A stretch of DNA of 64,000 nt from Aliiroseovarius lamellibrachiae (GCF_018599245.1 NZ_JAHEVJ010000001.1:587966-651965), one strand, 5' to 3'. Counted from the stretch's first letter, positions 49,508-58,759 are shown. Notes: generated by a model not told the origin, from the sequence alone. Program-made: numbers and translations.

Positions 49508-50460
49508 GCCGTTTTGCAGCCCTTGATCTTTCCACACTGCCGGATCTGTCTTCGGTCGCGGTTCTGGATTTTGACGCAATTCTGGAAGCCCGCTTGCTGG
49601 AGCTTGAAGCGCAGCTGTCGGAGGTGTTTGAGGCGCCAAAGGTTGCGGAGGTTATGGCATTGGCACGCAACATTGCCGCCAGCCCAATGCGATATCTGAA
49701 TGAAGCAGCCGCTGCCCGTGAGTTGTATCTATCCAATCAAATCAATGCAGCTGTCCGATCTGTGTTTTTGTCAACGGCGCGTGGATCTGACCTTGATCAG
49801 ATTGGTGCAAATCGCGGTGTCGCACGCAAGATTGTGGATGATACGGATGCCAGCAATATCATCATGGAAAATGATGAAGCGTTTCGTGCCCGCATTCAGT
49901 TGGTCATGGAGGCTTATTCGCCGCATGGTACAGAGGGATCTTATGTTTATTGGGCGCTGGATTCTGATGATCGGGTTGTGGACGTTGCTGTGTACGGTCC
50001 AAATCATGGATTGGACCCTGCAATTCCCCCAGCGGAACCCAAAATGGTGGTGTTATCCTCGGAAGGTGATGGGACTGCTAATAGTGAGTTGTTAGAGGCT
50101 GTGTTTAACAACTGTACGGCTGATAAGCGCCGCCCGGTTGCAGACAAGTTGACGGTTATTTCCGCAACGCCAGTGCCTTATGAGATTGAAGCCGTGGTGC
50201 ATGTTGCGTCTCCGTCTGCGGCAGGCGTTGTGTTGGCGGCAGCGCAGGCAGCGGCTGAAGCATTTGTGAACAACAGATTGCGCATCGGCCGCAAGTTGTA
50301 TCGAACCTCTTTAGCTGCCGCTTTGAGCGTGGAGGGTGTGGTTGACGTCGTCATCACAAAGCCTGCTGGTGATCTGGAAATCGGGCCATTTGATGCACCG
50401 CATTGCACAGACGTTACGTTGACTGCGGAGGCCGTGTCCGGGGGGTGGCGTGATGTTTGA
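49504..50460 (+). CDS. Baseplate protein, P2 gpJ family
   Basis: A 318-residue protein with the gpJ layout: N-terminal LEAQLSEVFEAPKVAEVMAL, the AVRSVFLSTARGSDLDQIGA and RARIQLVMEAYSPHGTEGSY segments, and C-terminal SLAAALSVEGVVDVVITKPA. It forms the baseplate edge with gpW and gpI. The ATG at 49504 overlaps the gpW stop codon. Confidence 0.95.
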   Translation: MSRFAALDLSTLPDLSSVAVLDFDAILEARLLELEAQLSEVFEAPKVAEVMALARNIAASPMRYLNEAAAARELYLSNQINAAVRSVFLSTARGSDLDQIGANRGVARKIVDDTDASNIIMENDEAFRARIQLVMEAYSPHGTEGSYVYWALDSDDRVVDVAVYGPNHGLDPAIPPAEPKMVVLSSEGDGTANSELLEAVFNNCTADKRRPVADKLTVISATPVPYEIEAVVHVASPSAAGVVLAAAQAAAEAFVNNRLRIGRKLYRTSLAAALSVEGVVDVVITKPAGDLEIGPFDAPHCTDVTLTAEAVSGGWRDV

Positions 50461-51100
50461 TCAGTCACAGAGCATGCTGCCAGCAACGGCGACGGATTTA
50501 GCCAGGTCTCTGGATGTTCTTGAAGGACGCTTATTCGACCTTCCCGTGGGAGAGATTAGCAAAGATCCAATGACGGTTTCCGAAATCTTATTGGATCATC
50601 TTGCATGGGAAAACTCAGTTGATGCATGGGATACGAATTGGCCCGAACTGGTGAAGCGGAGGGTCATCCAGAACAGTCCGGAGGTCCATCGCTACAAGGG
50701 CACGCCCTACGGCATTCAGCGAGCGCTTTCAGCGTTTGGAATTGAGATTGAACTGGTTGAATGGTGGGAGCCAGAAGGCTCTGGTGTTCCGGGCACCTTT
50801 TTGGTTCGGGCGTTTGTGACTGACCCTCTGGATGGGGGTGAGGAACTTGGACCCACATCGGCTGTAATTTCGGCAGTCACCGCCATGCTAAATGGGGTGT
50901 CCCCTGTTTCGCGCGGCTGGTCGCTTCAGCTTGGCGTTCGTGCAATTGGCGCGGCGTATGTTGGATTGTTTCAGACCACATTTATCAAAGCGACGGCAGA
51001 ATACAAAATTGAGCCACCGCCTATTTTGAATGTCTCTTCCGCACATTCTGTGCACCCGCACACGCAAATCAGATCAACCGTGACATCTGCAGAGGAGTAG
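50453..51100 (+). CDS. Tail protein, P2 gpI family
   Basis: A 215-residue protein with the gpI core DMTVSEILLDHLAWE-type helix (PMTVSEILLDHLAWENSVDA, VHRYKGTPYGIQRALSAFGI). It links the baseplate to the fibre. The start overlaps the end of gpJ by eight bases. It precedes the fibre gene by two bases. Confidence 0.93.
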   Translation: MFDQSQSMLPATATDLARSLDVLEGRLFDLPVGEISKDPMTVSEILLDHLAWENSVDAWDTNWPELVKRRVIQNSPEVHRYKGTPYGIQRALSAFGIEIELVEWWEPEGSGVPGTFLVRAFVTDPLDGGEELGPTSAVISAVTAMLNGVSPVSRGWSLQLGVRAIGAAYVGLFQTTFIKATAEYKIEPPPILNVSSAHSVHPHTQIRSTVTSAEE

Positions 51101-51102
51101 TT

Positions 51103-52344
51103 ATGTCGTCATATGCTTTGATGACCAATGTTGGTCGCAACAAAGAGGCCGCAGCGTTGGCAAATGGGACAAGTTTGTCCATTTCGCAAATCGCTTGGGG
51201 GGATGGGGATCGTTCACCCTCTGGCGGTGAAACCGCCCTTCTGAATGAAACAGGACGGAAAGATGTTCAGGGGACAGGGCAAGTTGCTGAGGCGCTTAAT
51301 ACCGCTTTCTTTGAAATTCTGCTGGATGCAAATGAAGGGCCGTTTGTGATCCGTGAGGCTGGTCTGTTTGATGTGGATGGCGACCTTATTGCAATCGCAA
51401 AATATGATCCGCCTGTTAACAAGCCTAAAGACACAGTGTCTGCGCTACTTCGTATTCATGTGGTGTTCTCGGATCTCGAAAATCTCATTTTGCAGGTGCA
51501 ATCTACCGATGCGTATGTGCCTGTTGAGAGAAAAGTTACTGCTGGTGCTGGTCTGGCTGGTGGAGGTGATCTATCCGGTGACCGGACCGTGGTTGTTGAT
51601 TTTGCGACCCAAGCTGAGGCTTTAGCGGGTGTTGCGGCGACCAAGGTTATATCGCCCGCCACTTTGAAGGCGCGGATTGACGCTTTGATTGGTTCTGCCA
51701 CGCCCGAAGCCTTGGATACTTTGCAAGAAATCGCAGCCGCGATGAATAACGACGACGATTTGGCGGCAACGTTGACCGCCCTCATTGCCACGAAAATGAA
51801 TGCCGCAAATGGTGTTGGTACAGGCATTACCGCCCTTGAAAAACTGATCACGGGCGGCGCAATCGAAGTCAGCACCCACGCCAAAGCGCAGATCAACGGC
51901 TTCATTCGGTCTGGTGCGTTGCTAGTGTATGCGCACCAAGGCGACGACGCCTTGAACCCTCTCATTGCGGGCAGTGTCAAAGCTTTGATGAACCGCGCAA
52001 CCGACAACCGCCCAACATGGGGTGGTAGCCCGGTTTGGACGGATGATGCGGGCGGGCGCAGCCTTCCCGGCATGAGCGGTGCAACTTGGTGGCGGTCGCC
52101 TGACGGGCTGATTATTCAAGCCGCGTGGCCGTCCGCCGCAGACGGTCAAACGGTCACATTCCCCATCACTTTCCCGAACGCTTGCAACGCTGTGATGCTC
52201 ACTGAAAACCACCCAACGGCGGTGCTGAGCATTTGCGCCCAAAACGTCACGCCTAGCGGTTTCACATTCCGCGCGCACAACACCGTAACCAACGTAACCC
52301 ACTCCGGCGCATCGCAGCACATGATGCTGGCGATTGGGCATTAA
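51103..52344 (+). CDS. Tail fibre protein (collar-fibre N-terminus, gp53-like tip)
   Basis: A 413-residue receptor-binding fibre. Residues 1-135 match the phage tail-collar/DUF3751 N-terminus that attaches to the baseplate (FVIREAGLFDVDGDLIAIAK). The middle contains AGAGLAGGGDLSGDRTVVVD repeats and a long helical stretch (PEALDTLQEIAAAMNNDDDL). The C-terminal tip (GQTVTFPITFPNACNAVMLT) is the gp53-type beta-sandwich. Codon third positions shift toward C from about base 51,800 on. Confidence 0.88.
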   Translation: MSSYALMTNVGRNKEAAALANGTSLSISQIAWGDGDRSPSGGETALLNETGRKDVQGTGQVAEALNTAFFEILLDANEGPFVIREAGLFDVDGDLIAIAKYDPPVNKPKDTVSALLRIHVVFSDLENLILQVQSTDAYVPVERKVTAGAGLAGGGDLSGDRTVVVDFATQAEALAGVAATKVISPATLKARIDALIGSATPEALDTLQEIAAAMNNDDDLAATLTALIATKMNAANGVGTGITALEKLITGGAIEVSTHAKAQINGFIRSGALLVYAHQGDDALNPLIAGSVKALMNRATDNRPTWGGSPVWTDDAGGRSLPGMSGATWWRSPDGLIIQAAWPSAADGQTVTFPITFPNACNAVMLTENHPTAVLSICAQNVTPSGFTFRAHNTVTNVTHSGASQHMMLAIGH

Positions 52345-52353
52345 GGACAGGCC

Positions 52354-52965
52354 ATGACCAAGTTTGCACATTACAATTCCGAGGGTGTGATTGTCGGTTT
52401 TTATGACGATGCCCTGCACCATGAAATTCCTGAGCCGCATCTTGAAATCGAAGATGACGCCCACTCGGATCACGTAAATGGATCAACGATCTTGCGTGTC
52501 GAAGAGGTGGACGGCGAGGCGCAGTTTTTCGAATTCGCACCGCCACCACCGCCGATTGAGGTCATACAAGCTGAGGCAAAACACTCTGTCATCGGCTGGA
52601 TCAACGCCCTGACAGACCAACTGACCAGCAAATATTCCACCATCGAAATCGCGGGTTTTGTTGCCAAGAAAATCGAGGCCCAAAAGGTACAGGATGGGGA
52701 ACCTGGACCATTTCCCATGCTGGAAAGTGAAGCCAGTTTGACCGGCGAAACAATCCACGAATTGACCACCGTCGTTCTTGCGAAAGATGCGGCATACGAG
52801 GCCATCACCGCTGCTGTGACTGGTCTGCGCCGCAACACCTTTACTGCCATTGATGCCGCCACCAGCGCCTCAGACGTGCAAACGGCCATTGTTGCGGCAA
52901 AGGTGAGTGCGTCGGCCATGGCCGAGGCCATGGGGTTGACCGTGCCAGACGCCTTGGGTGCTTAG
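52354..52965 (+). CDS. Tail fibre assembly/chaperone-like protein
   Basis: A 203-residue protein placed directly after the fibre gene. The N-terminal beta segment (MTKFAHYNSEGVIVGFYDDA) is typical of fibre-assembly proteins; the C-terminal half is helical with many Ala and Asp. It shares the C-rich third-position bias of the fibre tip, suggesting the two moved together. The gene is unlikely to be essential for head formation. Confidence 0.72.
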   Translation: MTKFAHYNSEGVIVGFYDDALHHEIPEPHLEIEDDAHSDHVNGSTILRVEEVDGEAQFFEFAPPPPPIEVIQAEAKHSVIGWINALTDQLTSKYSTIEIAGFVAKKIEAQKVQDGEPGPFPMLESEASLTGETIHELTTVVLAKDAAYEAITAAVTGLRRNTFTAIDAATSASDVQTAIVAAKVSASAMAEAMGLTVPDALGA

Positions 52966-53022
52966 AGCTTCCCCGCAGAAATATCGAAGATTGTAAAAAG
53001 GCGTAATTCGCGCTGCTAAAAT

Positions 53023-53070
53023 CCCGGCGGATGCCGGGTCGCCCGGCAATATTGTGTCGGGTTTTCTTTT
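53023..53070 (+). other. Double hairpin between fibre block and sheath gene
   Basis: CCCGGC-GGAT-GCCGGG (53023-53038) is a perfect stem, and CCCG...CGGG followed by TTTTCTTTT (53043-53070) could terminate. It lies 17 bases before the sheath start. It may insulate the highly expressed sheath message. Confidence 0.5.
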
Positions 53071-53086
53071 GTCAAAGGAGAGAACT

Positions 53087-54265
53087 ATGGCTGACCTCAG
53101 CTACCATCACGGCACGCGTTTGTCGGAATCCAATGAAACCCCTGTTCTTGTGCAGGTGGAGCAGACCGCTGTCGTCGGCCTGTTGGGCACGGCCCCAGAT
53201 GCGGACCCCTTGAAGTTCCCGTTGAACACTCCGGTGCTTTTAAAAGGCACCCCGGCTGATGCCGTTGGGATTGGTGACGCGGGCACATTGAAGGACGCCA
53301 TTGATGACGTGTTTGACCAGATTGGTGCTTATACTGTTGTCATTCGCGTGGAAGAGGGATTGGACCTTGCTGCCACGATGTCCAATTTGGTTGGTGACGC
53401 CACGGCGCGCACGGGTGTTCACGCGCTGCTAAAATCCGAACCGATGCTTGGTATCAAGCCACGCTTGATTGCGGCACCGGGGTTCACATCGGGTGACGGC
53501 GTCACTGCGAACCCTGTGGTTGCTGAGTTGATTGGTGTGCTGGATAAGCTTAATGCCAAGGCGTATGTGGATGGGCCGGATACAACTGACGCGGCTGCAC
53601 TCGCATATCGGGCTTTGATTAACTCGCAGCGAGTTGAGGTTATTGATCCGAAGGTTCTGGTTTACGATACAACTTTGAACGCCGCCGTTGCACGTCCAGC
53701 GTCTGCACGTTTTGCCGGTGTTCAGGCCCGTGTCGATAAGACGTTAGGTTTTTGGCACTCAGCTTCGAATAAGGCTATCAATGGTATCGTTGGGGTCACG
53801 CGGCCAATCACCTACGGTGAGCATTCAAACTACTTGAATGAAAACCATGTCAGCACAATCATCAACACCGGTTCCGGCTTCATTACTTGGGGCAGTCGCA
53901 GCGCTACTGATGATGACCTGTGGGTGTTTTCCTCTGTTCGCCGCACCGCAGATTTCATCAACGAAGCCATCGAAAAGGCTTACATGGAATTCGTGGATAA
54001 GCCGTTTTCGGCTGCGAACGTCAAGTTGATGATCGAGTCTGGCAATGCCGCGATGCGCACATTTATTGCGGAAGGTGCCATCATCGGCGGCAAGGTTTGG
54101 TTGGCCCAAGATCTGAACGATCCTATTCAAATGGCATCTGGTCGCATCACGCTGTCGCTTGATTTTGAACCACCTGCACCGATGGAAGACATCCGTTTCA
54201 TCGCCCATCGCAACATCGAATACTATCTGGAATTGACCAAACAGGCGCTTCAAGCCGCAGCCTAA
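53087..54265 (+). CDS. Contractile tail sheath protein (P2 FI family)
   Basis: A 392-residue protein, very close to P2 FI (396). Segments include HHGTRLSESNETPVLVQVEQ at the N-terminus, KPRLIAAPGF near 125, and ALAYRALINSQRVEVIDPKV. Hundreds of copies form the sheath. AAAGGAG lies six bases before the ATG at 53087. It begins the second tail block. Confidence 0.95.
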   Translation: MADLSYHHGTRLSESNETPVLVQVEQTAVVGLLGTAPDADPLKFPLNTPVLLKGTPADAVGIGDAGTLKDAIDDVFDQIGAYTVVIRVEEGLDLAATMSNLVGDATARTGVHALLKSEPMLGIKPRLIAAPGFTSGDGVTANPVVAELIGVLDKLNAKAYVDGPDTTDAAALAYRALINSQRVEVIDPKVLVYDTTLNAAVARPASARFAGVQARVDKTLGFWHSASNKAINGIVGVTRPITYGEHSNYLNENHVSTIINTGSGFITWGSRSATDDDLWVFSSVRRTADFINEAIEKAYMEFVDKPFSAANVKLMIESGNAAMRTFIAEGAIIGGKVWLAQDLNDPIQMASGRITLSLDFEPPAPMEDIRFIAHRNIEYYLELTKQALQAAA

Positions 54266-54291
54266 GTCCGGTCAATCCGTAAACCCATGAA

Positions 54292-54316
54292 GCGGATGCG
54301 CCGACGGTGCATCTGC
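54292..54316 (+). other. Hairpin after the sheath gene
   Basis: GCGGATGCGCC pairs with GGTGCATCTGC (two G-U pairs) over a three-base loop. There is no T-run. It is comparable to the hairpin after the capsid gene and probably affects message stability. Confidence 0.5.
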
Positions 54317-54354
54317 TCTGATGCCATGTAAGTGGCCCTTTCAGGAGAAACGAT

Positions 54355-54861
54355 ATGAAATCCACCCCTGCATTCCTGCTTCGTGACTGTGCGATGTGGT
54401 TGAACGAAGATGTGAAGGTTGGTCAAGTGTCAGAAATGACCATTCCGCCTTTCAAGGTAAAAACGGACAAAATCCGAAATGCTGGCATGGTTATGGAGCG
54501 AGAAATTCGCCAAGGCTATGAACGCGAAAACGCCAAATTCAAGATGACCGCCCTCGATCCAGCAACTGTTTCTGCAATCAACGGCATGCAGGGCACCGAG
54601 GACACTTTGATGATCACCGGTGCGCTGGTTGACGAAGACGGCACCACCACAAATGCGACGTGTTACTTGCGCGGCTTTCTGAAGGAAGCAGACTTTGGCA
54701 GTTGGAAATCCGGTGACAAAGCTGAAACCGACTACACGTTCGTGTGGGAATATCTGAAACTGGAAATTGGCGGCTCTGAAATGATCGAAGCTGATGATTT
54801 CACTGTCTCGGTTGGTGGTAAGTCACAAACCGGCGACATCCGCGCCGCACTCTTGCTGTAA
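54355..54861 (+). CDS. Major tail tube protein (P2 FII family)
   Basis: A 168-residue protein (P2 FII: 172). Recognisable segments are PAFLLRDCAMWLNEDVKVGQ at the start, KVKTDKIRNAGMVMEREIRQ and GFLKEADFGSWKSGDKAETD. It polymerises inside the sheath. Eighty-nine bases separate it from the sheath gene, including the hairpin above. Confidence 0.95.
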   Translation: MKSTPAFLLRDCAMWLNEDVKVGQVSEMTIPPFKVKTDKIRNAGMVMEREIRQGYERENAKFKMTALDPATVSAINGMQGTEDTLMITGALVDEDGTTTNATCYLRGFLKEADFGSWKSGDKAETDYTFVWEYLKLEIGGSEMIEADDFTVSVGGKSQTGDIRAALLL

Positions 54862-54872
54862 GGGCTGAAAGC

Positions 54873-55238
54873 ATGGATCTACCAATTTCTGTTCCACTGT
54901 CTCGCTCGATTGAATTCAATGGCGAGACGCATAAATCTCTGTCGTTTGATGAACCCGACCTGGCATCGCAAATCGCCTATGCGGAGTTGGAGGCCACACT
55001 GGGGCCACTGCGCGAGGTTGAAGGGCCTGGGGGCATTGTCAAGATGCGGGCACCAATCGATGCAGCGCGGATCAATTTGTTCTGGATTGCCAGCTGTGCA
55101 GGTGTGCCTGAGGCGATGGCAGGAAGGATCAAAGAGTCAGACCTTCCAGCAGTCAACGCCGCTGTTTCTCAAATATTGGCGAGCGAGGCCGTCGACGGAG
55201 AAGGTGGTGCGCCGGGAAACGAAGTCCCGGCAAAGTAG
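54873..55238 (+). CDS. Tail assembly chaperone (P2 gpE-type, zero-frame product)
   Basis: A 121-residue protein; RSIEFNGETHKSLSFDEPDL and the RINLFWIASCAGVPEAMAGR segment match tail-assembly chaperones (Phage_TAC_7 type). At base 55214 the frame contains a GGGAAAC slippery heptamer six codons before the stop, and the -1 frame continues for another 55 codons with a gpE'-like sequence, so this is the shorter of two products. Confidence 0.88.
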   Translation: MDLPISVPLSRSIEFNGETHKSLSFDEPDLASQIAYAELEATLGPLREVEGPGGIVKMRAPIDAARINLFWIASCAGVPEAMAGRIKESDLPAVNAAVSQILASEAVDGEGGAPGNEVPAK

Positions 55239-55387
55239 TAGAGGACCTGCGCTTTGCCGCTGGCTTTGTGGCGTCCGTGTTGTCGACGCCTTTGCCGCAA
55301 GTCTTGGCTATGAAGCTATCCAGTTTCAACAAATGGTACGATGCCGCACAGAAGGTGCGGGATGCGACCAGTTTGAAGATTGCATAG
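55214..55387 (+). CDS. Minus-one frameshift extension of the tail chaperone (gpE'-like)
   Basis: G GGA AAC at 55214-55220 is in the exact X XXY YYZ phasing of the zero frame. After a -1 slip, translation resumes at 55220 and reads RSPGKVVEDLRFAAG, passing LPQVLAMKLSSFNKWYDAAQ to a stop at 55385-55387. The extension resembles the small gpE' (GpE) tail proteins. The full fusion would be 171 residues. No initiation codon with a ribosome-binding site is seen in the extension, supporting frameshifting over independent expression. Confidence 0.85.
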   Translation, partial: GKRSPGKVVEDLRFAAGFVASVLSTPLPQVLAMKLSSFNKWYDAAQKVRDATSLKIA

Positions 55388-55389
55388 CT

Positions 55390-55608
55390 TCAATTGTCGG
55401 ACAGGGTTCGTTGAAAAGCATTAAGCGTGTCCCGGTCGGTAGATCGGACGGGGCCGCTTTGAAAGGTGAATGTCCGGTAGAGGGTGAATAGCAGCAGTGC
55501 AAACGCCCCCGCGGCCCAAAATCCACCGGCATAGATACCTAAAGTGATCGCCGCGGCAATAGCCGTGGCAATCATCAGAACTGCAAAAATCATCGCAAAG
55601 ATATCCAT
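55390..55608 (-). CDS. Antisense-oriented two-helix membrane protein in the tail operon
   Basis: A 72-residue protein with two predicted membrane helices (MDIFAMIFAVLMIATAIAAA and GIYAGGFWAAGAFALLLFTL) and a polar C-terminus. It lies on the opposite strand between the frameshifted chaperone and the tape measure, starting two bases after the chaperone extension ends. The ribosome-binding site is poor (AAGG directly before the ATG). Reversed orientation in a late operon fits a moron, but weak signals leave it uncertain. Confidence 0.55.
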   Translation of the reverse strand: MDIFAMIFAVLMIATAIAAAITLGIYAGGFWAAGAFALLLFTLYRTFTFQSGPVRSTDRDTLNAFQRTLSDN

Positions 55609-55655
55609 GCCTTAGACTTAGGCATTTTCCCCAATTTTTCAAGGTGTGTGACATA

Positions 55656-58600
55656 ATGTCGGGTAAACGGATTACATCAGAATTGGTCATCAAAGCGGTT
55701 GATCAATACTCGAATAAAATGCAGTCAATGCAGAAGGTTACGGGGCGTTTTGCAGATAAAGTTCGTTCTGAAATGCAGCAGCTGCAGAAAATGCGGGGCG
55801 GGCTTCAGTTAATTAAAGACTTTGACACCTTGCGTTCCAAAGCCAAAGCGTCCGGATTGGCGATGGACGCTGCGCGTGAAAACGTACGTAAGCTTGAGCG
55901 CCGGTTTCGGTCTGCCAAACAGCCAACTCGGCAAATGTACCGCGAGTTGGAAAAGGCGCGTGGAACGGCTGATAAACTGACTGCGAGCCATCGGCGAAAT
56001 CGACGTGCGCTTGATGCTTCATTTAATGGGCTGAAACGGGCAGGGATAAACACGGCTGATTTGGCTGGTGAGCAACGACGTTTGGCTAGGTCTCTAGGTG
56101 TCGCCAATACTGCCTTTGCAAAGCAAGAAGAGCGGATGCGCCGCCTGAAGGCTATGCAGGACCGCGTTGCGACAAGCCGTCAGAGGATGGATCGTTCTCT
56201 GGCGACGGCGGCAAATATGAGCTTTGTTGGCAACGCTGCGATGGGTGTGGGTGGTCGCGTGCTGTCATCGACCACAGATGTCGCAAACCGATCTGGTGAC
56301 CAACAAGCGGCATTTACAAGTTTCCAAAACCTGACAGGCGCGGATGACGCCCGTATTGTGAAGTTGCGTGAAGAGCTTCAAGGTTTGCGTGGCGAGACAA
56401 AACAAAGCGTCGATGAGATGCTTGAAGGGTTAGAGGTTCTGGTTGGAAAGGGCATGGATCTTGAGGCGGCGCTATCAGCATTGCCTGCCACCGCGCGAGC
56501 GGCCTTTGCGACAGAAACCAGTTCAAATGAAATGGGTGCCGCTGGTTTTGCGCTTTATGACAATTTGAAAGTTGCCCCTGAAGAACTGGCAAGCGCCTAC
56601 GATATTATGGCCAAGGGCGGTAAAGAAGGTGGATTTGAACTTACTGCGATGGCGCGGAAGTTCCCTGAAATCACTGCCGGTGCGCGGGCGTTGAAAATGG
56701 AAGGGTTGGATTCTGTTGCTCAGCTGACTGCGGCCTTGCAGGTTGCCATGAAGTCGGCAGGGTCTGAAGATCAAGCGGCGACCAACTTGTCCAATTTCCT
56801 TGGGAAAATCACATCACCAGAAACTGTTCGTAAGTTTAAGAAGATGGGTGTGAGTGTTGAAAAGGAACTACAAAAGGCGGTTGATCGTGGCGTTTCCCCC
56901 ATGGAGCATATGCTCGAGCTCATCGCAGAAAAGACTGGCGGCGATGCGCTTAAAATGGGTGAACTGTTTGGTGATAAGCAGGTTCTGGATTTCCTGCGCG
57001 CAATAATTCCTAACATGGAAGAATATGCCCGCATCCGGGATGGGTCACGTGGTGCAGAAGGCGTTGTTGATGAAGATCTGGATCGCCGTTTGCGGGACTT
57101 CAATGTTCAAAAAGAGCAGCTGAAGGAATCCTTAGGCAATTTGTTTACATTGTCACCTGAAACGTTGGACACGCTGACGGCAATGCTGGAGCGTGCCGAT
57201 GCATTTGTCGAAACGCTCATTGAGTGGAAAAAGGAACATCCCGGCTTCACCAAAGCTTTGTTCCTTGGGGCAACAGCGCTTGGGGCCATGGCTGTGGCCG
57301 GTGGCGCGTTGTTAACCGTGGGCGCGGGTGTTCTGGGGACCATGGCGGTGATGCGCTTTGGGCTTTCGACGTTGGGTGCACATGCCATGTTCGCAGCTGG
57401 CGATCTTAGCGCTCTAGGTGGCGGCATAGACCGGCTTGGGCGGCGGAAAATGCGTTTGCGCAGGCCAAGCTTTGTGGGGCATTTGCTTGATTTCGCAAAC
57501 TTTCGCCGGGGGGCTTCAACCGAACTGGCCCGTCTTGAAAGCCGTCATGCGCGCTCTATGAGGACGCTAGGACGTCAGCGAAATGCAATGATGTTGAAGG
57601 GGGCAGGTGCAGGTATCTTGGGATATCTGGCTATGCAAAATGTACCGGAAGATCCAAGTGAACTCGCTGAGTTTCAGGACGCCAATGTCCGTTCTATTGA
57701 AAACTTTTTTCGAAACACGCCTGGACTAAAGCAGCTAGGGAATGGCTACGAATGGGCATATGAATTGGTCCATGGAAAACCTCCCCCTCAGCATCCTGCT
57801 TTTAAAGAGCCGGTTGGGGAAACGCCCGAAGAATACAAGGAGTTGCAAAGTTGGGGAGTTAGGCCGAGACCTCAGATGAGGCCTGATGGAATTGCCTTGA
57901 AAAATGGCCGTTCGCTTAGACCGAAGCTGCGAGAGGATCGGGCTGCTGAGATGATCCAAAGCACCCTTGCGTCTGGTTCGCTTCCAACGCCTGCACATCT
58001 AAAAGAGTTGCGGGATTATGCAGCATCGCTTCGGGAAGAGATTGCAAGTATTCAAGGTGAGATCGACAATCTAGGCCAAGGGCCAATGACAGCTGCGATG
58101 GCTATTCCCCATCAGCAGGAGATGGATGCGCGCAAGCGTGATTTGCAAGAGGTGGAAGTTGAACTTGCTGATGCGGAAACAAGATCTGTCACTTTAACGT
58201 CGGCGCTTCAAATTTTGGACGACACTGAAGTCGCGCCTGAAATCAGCACAGAGTCGATTGATCGTGCCTTGGAAAAGGTAAAGCAATTGTCTGGGCGTCT
58301 TCAGTCGATGCCGTCAAACGGATCATTGCAGACAACCATTGGACCGGCGCGTGAAGTGGTTCCCTTGGCTGGTGCACGTGCTTTGGGTGGTCCCATGCGT
58401 GCTGGTCTGCCGTATCTCGCTGGTGAGCGGGGGCCGGAACCCATCTTTGCAAGCCGGTCAGCTTTTGTTGCAACCAATGAGCAAATGAAACGCATGCAAA
58501 AGGGGTCACAACGGGTTCGTGCAATTAGCATGGCAGCGCTGGCGACAACTGCACTTGTGGGGTCACCGGCTGCGGTTGCTGCTGGTTCACCTTCAGAAAG

Positions 58601-58748
58601 ATCCACAACTGCGCATGTTGAAATCAACGGTGGCATACACATCACGGCACCGTCTGGCATTTCAGATCCAGAAGGGTTGGTGGATCTGTTGGAGGCGAAA
58701 TTGGGTGATCGACTTTCGGCCACGTTCGCAGCCAGTTTTTCTGATTAA
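55656..58748 (+). CDS. Tail tape measure protein
   Basis: A 1030-residue protein that sets tail length. The first 200 residues are charged, helical and coiled-coil-like (KMQSMQKVTGRFADKVRSEM; RENVRKLERRFRSAKQPTRQ); the TMP core with phage_related repeats lies about 220-420 (LRGETKQSVDEMLEGLEVLV, VAPEELASAYDIMAKGGKEG). A hydrophobic stretch at about 530-575 (ATALGAMAVAGGALLTVGAG) is the usual membrane-like segment. ATG at 55656 follows AAGG at distance eleven. Confidence 0.95.
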   Translation: MSGKRITSELVIKAVDQYSNKMQSMQKVTGRFADKVRSEMQQLQKMRGGLQLIKDFDTLRSKAKASGLAMDAARENVRKLERRFRSAKQPTRQMYRELEKARGTADKLTASHRRNRRALDASFNGLKRAGINTADLAGEQRRLARSLGVANTAFAKQEERMRRLKAMQDRVATSRQRMDRSLATAANMSFVGNAAMGVGGRVLSSTTDVANRSGDQQAAFTSFQNLTGADDARIVKLREELQGLRGETKQSVDEMLEGLEVLVGKGMDLEAALSALPATARAAFATETSSNEMGAAGFALYDNLKVAPEELASAYDIMAKGGKEGGFELTAMARKFPEITAGARALKMEGLDSVAQLTAALQVAMKSAGSEDQAATNLSNFLGKITSPETVRKFKKMGVSVEKELQKAVDRGVSPMEHMLELIAEKTGGDALKMGELFGDKQVLDFLRAIIPNMEEYARIRDGSRGAEGVVDEDLDRRLRDFNVQKEQLKESLGNLFTLSPETLDTLTAMLERADAFVETLIEWKKEHPGFTKALFLGATALGAMAVAGGALLTVGAGVLGTMAVMRFGLSTLGAHAMFAAGDLSALGGGIDRLGRRKMRLRRPSFVGHLLDFANFRRGASTELARLESRHARSMRTLGRQRNAMMLKGAGAGILGYLAMQNVPEDPSELAEFQDANVRSIENFFRNTPGLKQLGNGYEWAYELVHGKPPPQHPAFKEPVGETPEEYKELQSWGVRPRPQMRPDGIALKNGRSLRPKLREDRAAEMIQSTLASGSLPTPAHLKELRDYAASLREEIASIQGEIDNLGQGPMTAAMAIPHQQEMDARKRDLQEVEVELADAETRSVTLTSALQILDDTEVAPEISTESIDRALEKVKQLSGRLQSMPSNGSLQTTIGPAREVVPLAGARALGGPMRAGLPYLAGERGPEPIFASRSAFVATNEQMKRMQKGSQRVRAISMAALATTALVGSPAAVAAGSPSERSTTAHVEINGGIHITAPSGISDPEGLVDLLEAKLGDRLSATFAASFSD

Positions 58749-58759
58749 AGGAATGTTGA

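Noticed and set aside
54910..55491. A long frame overlapping the tail chaperone in the +1 phase
   Set aside because: It is not the -1 frame predicted by the GGGAAAC site and its translation shows no tail-protein similarity.
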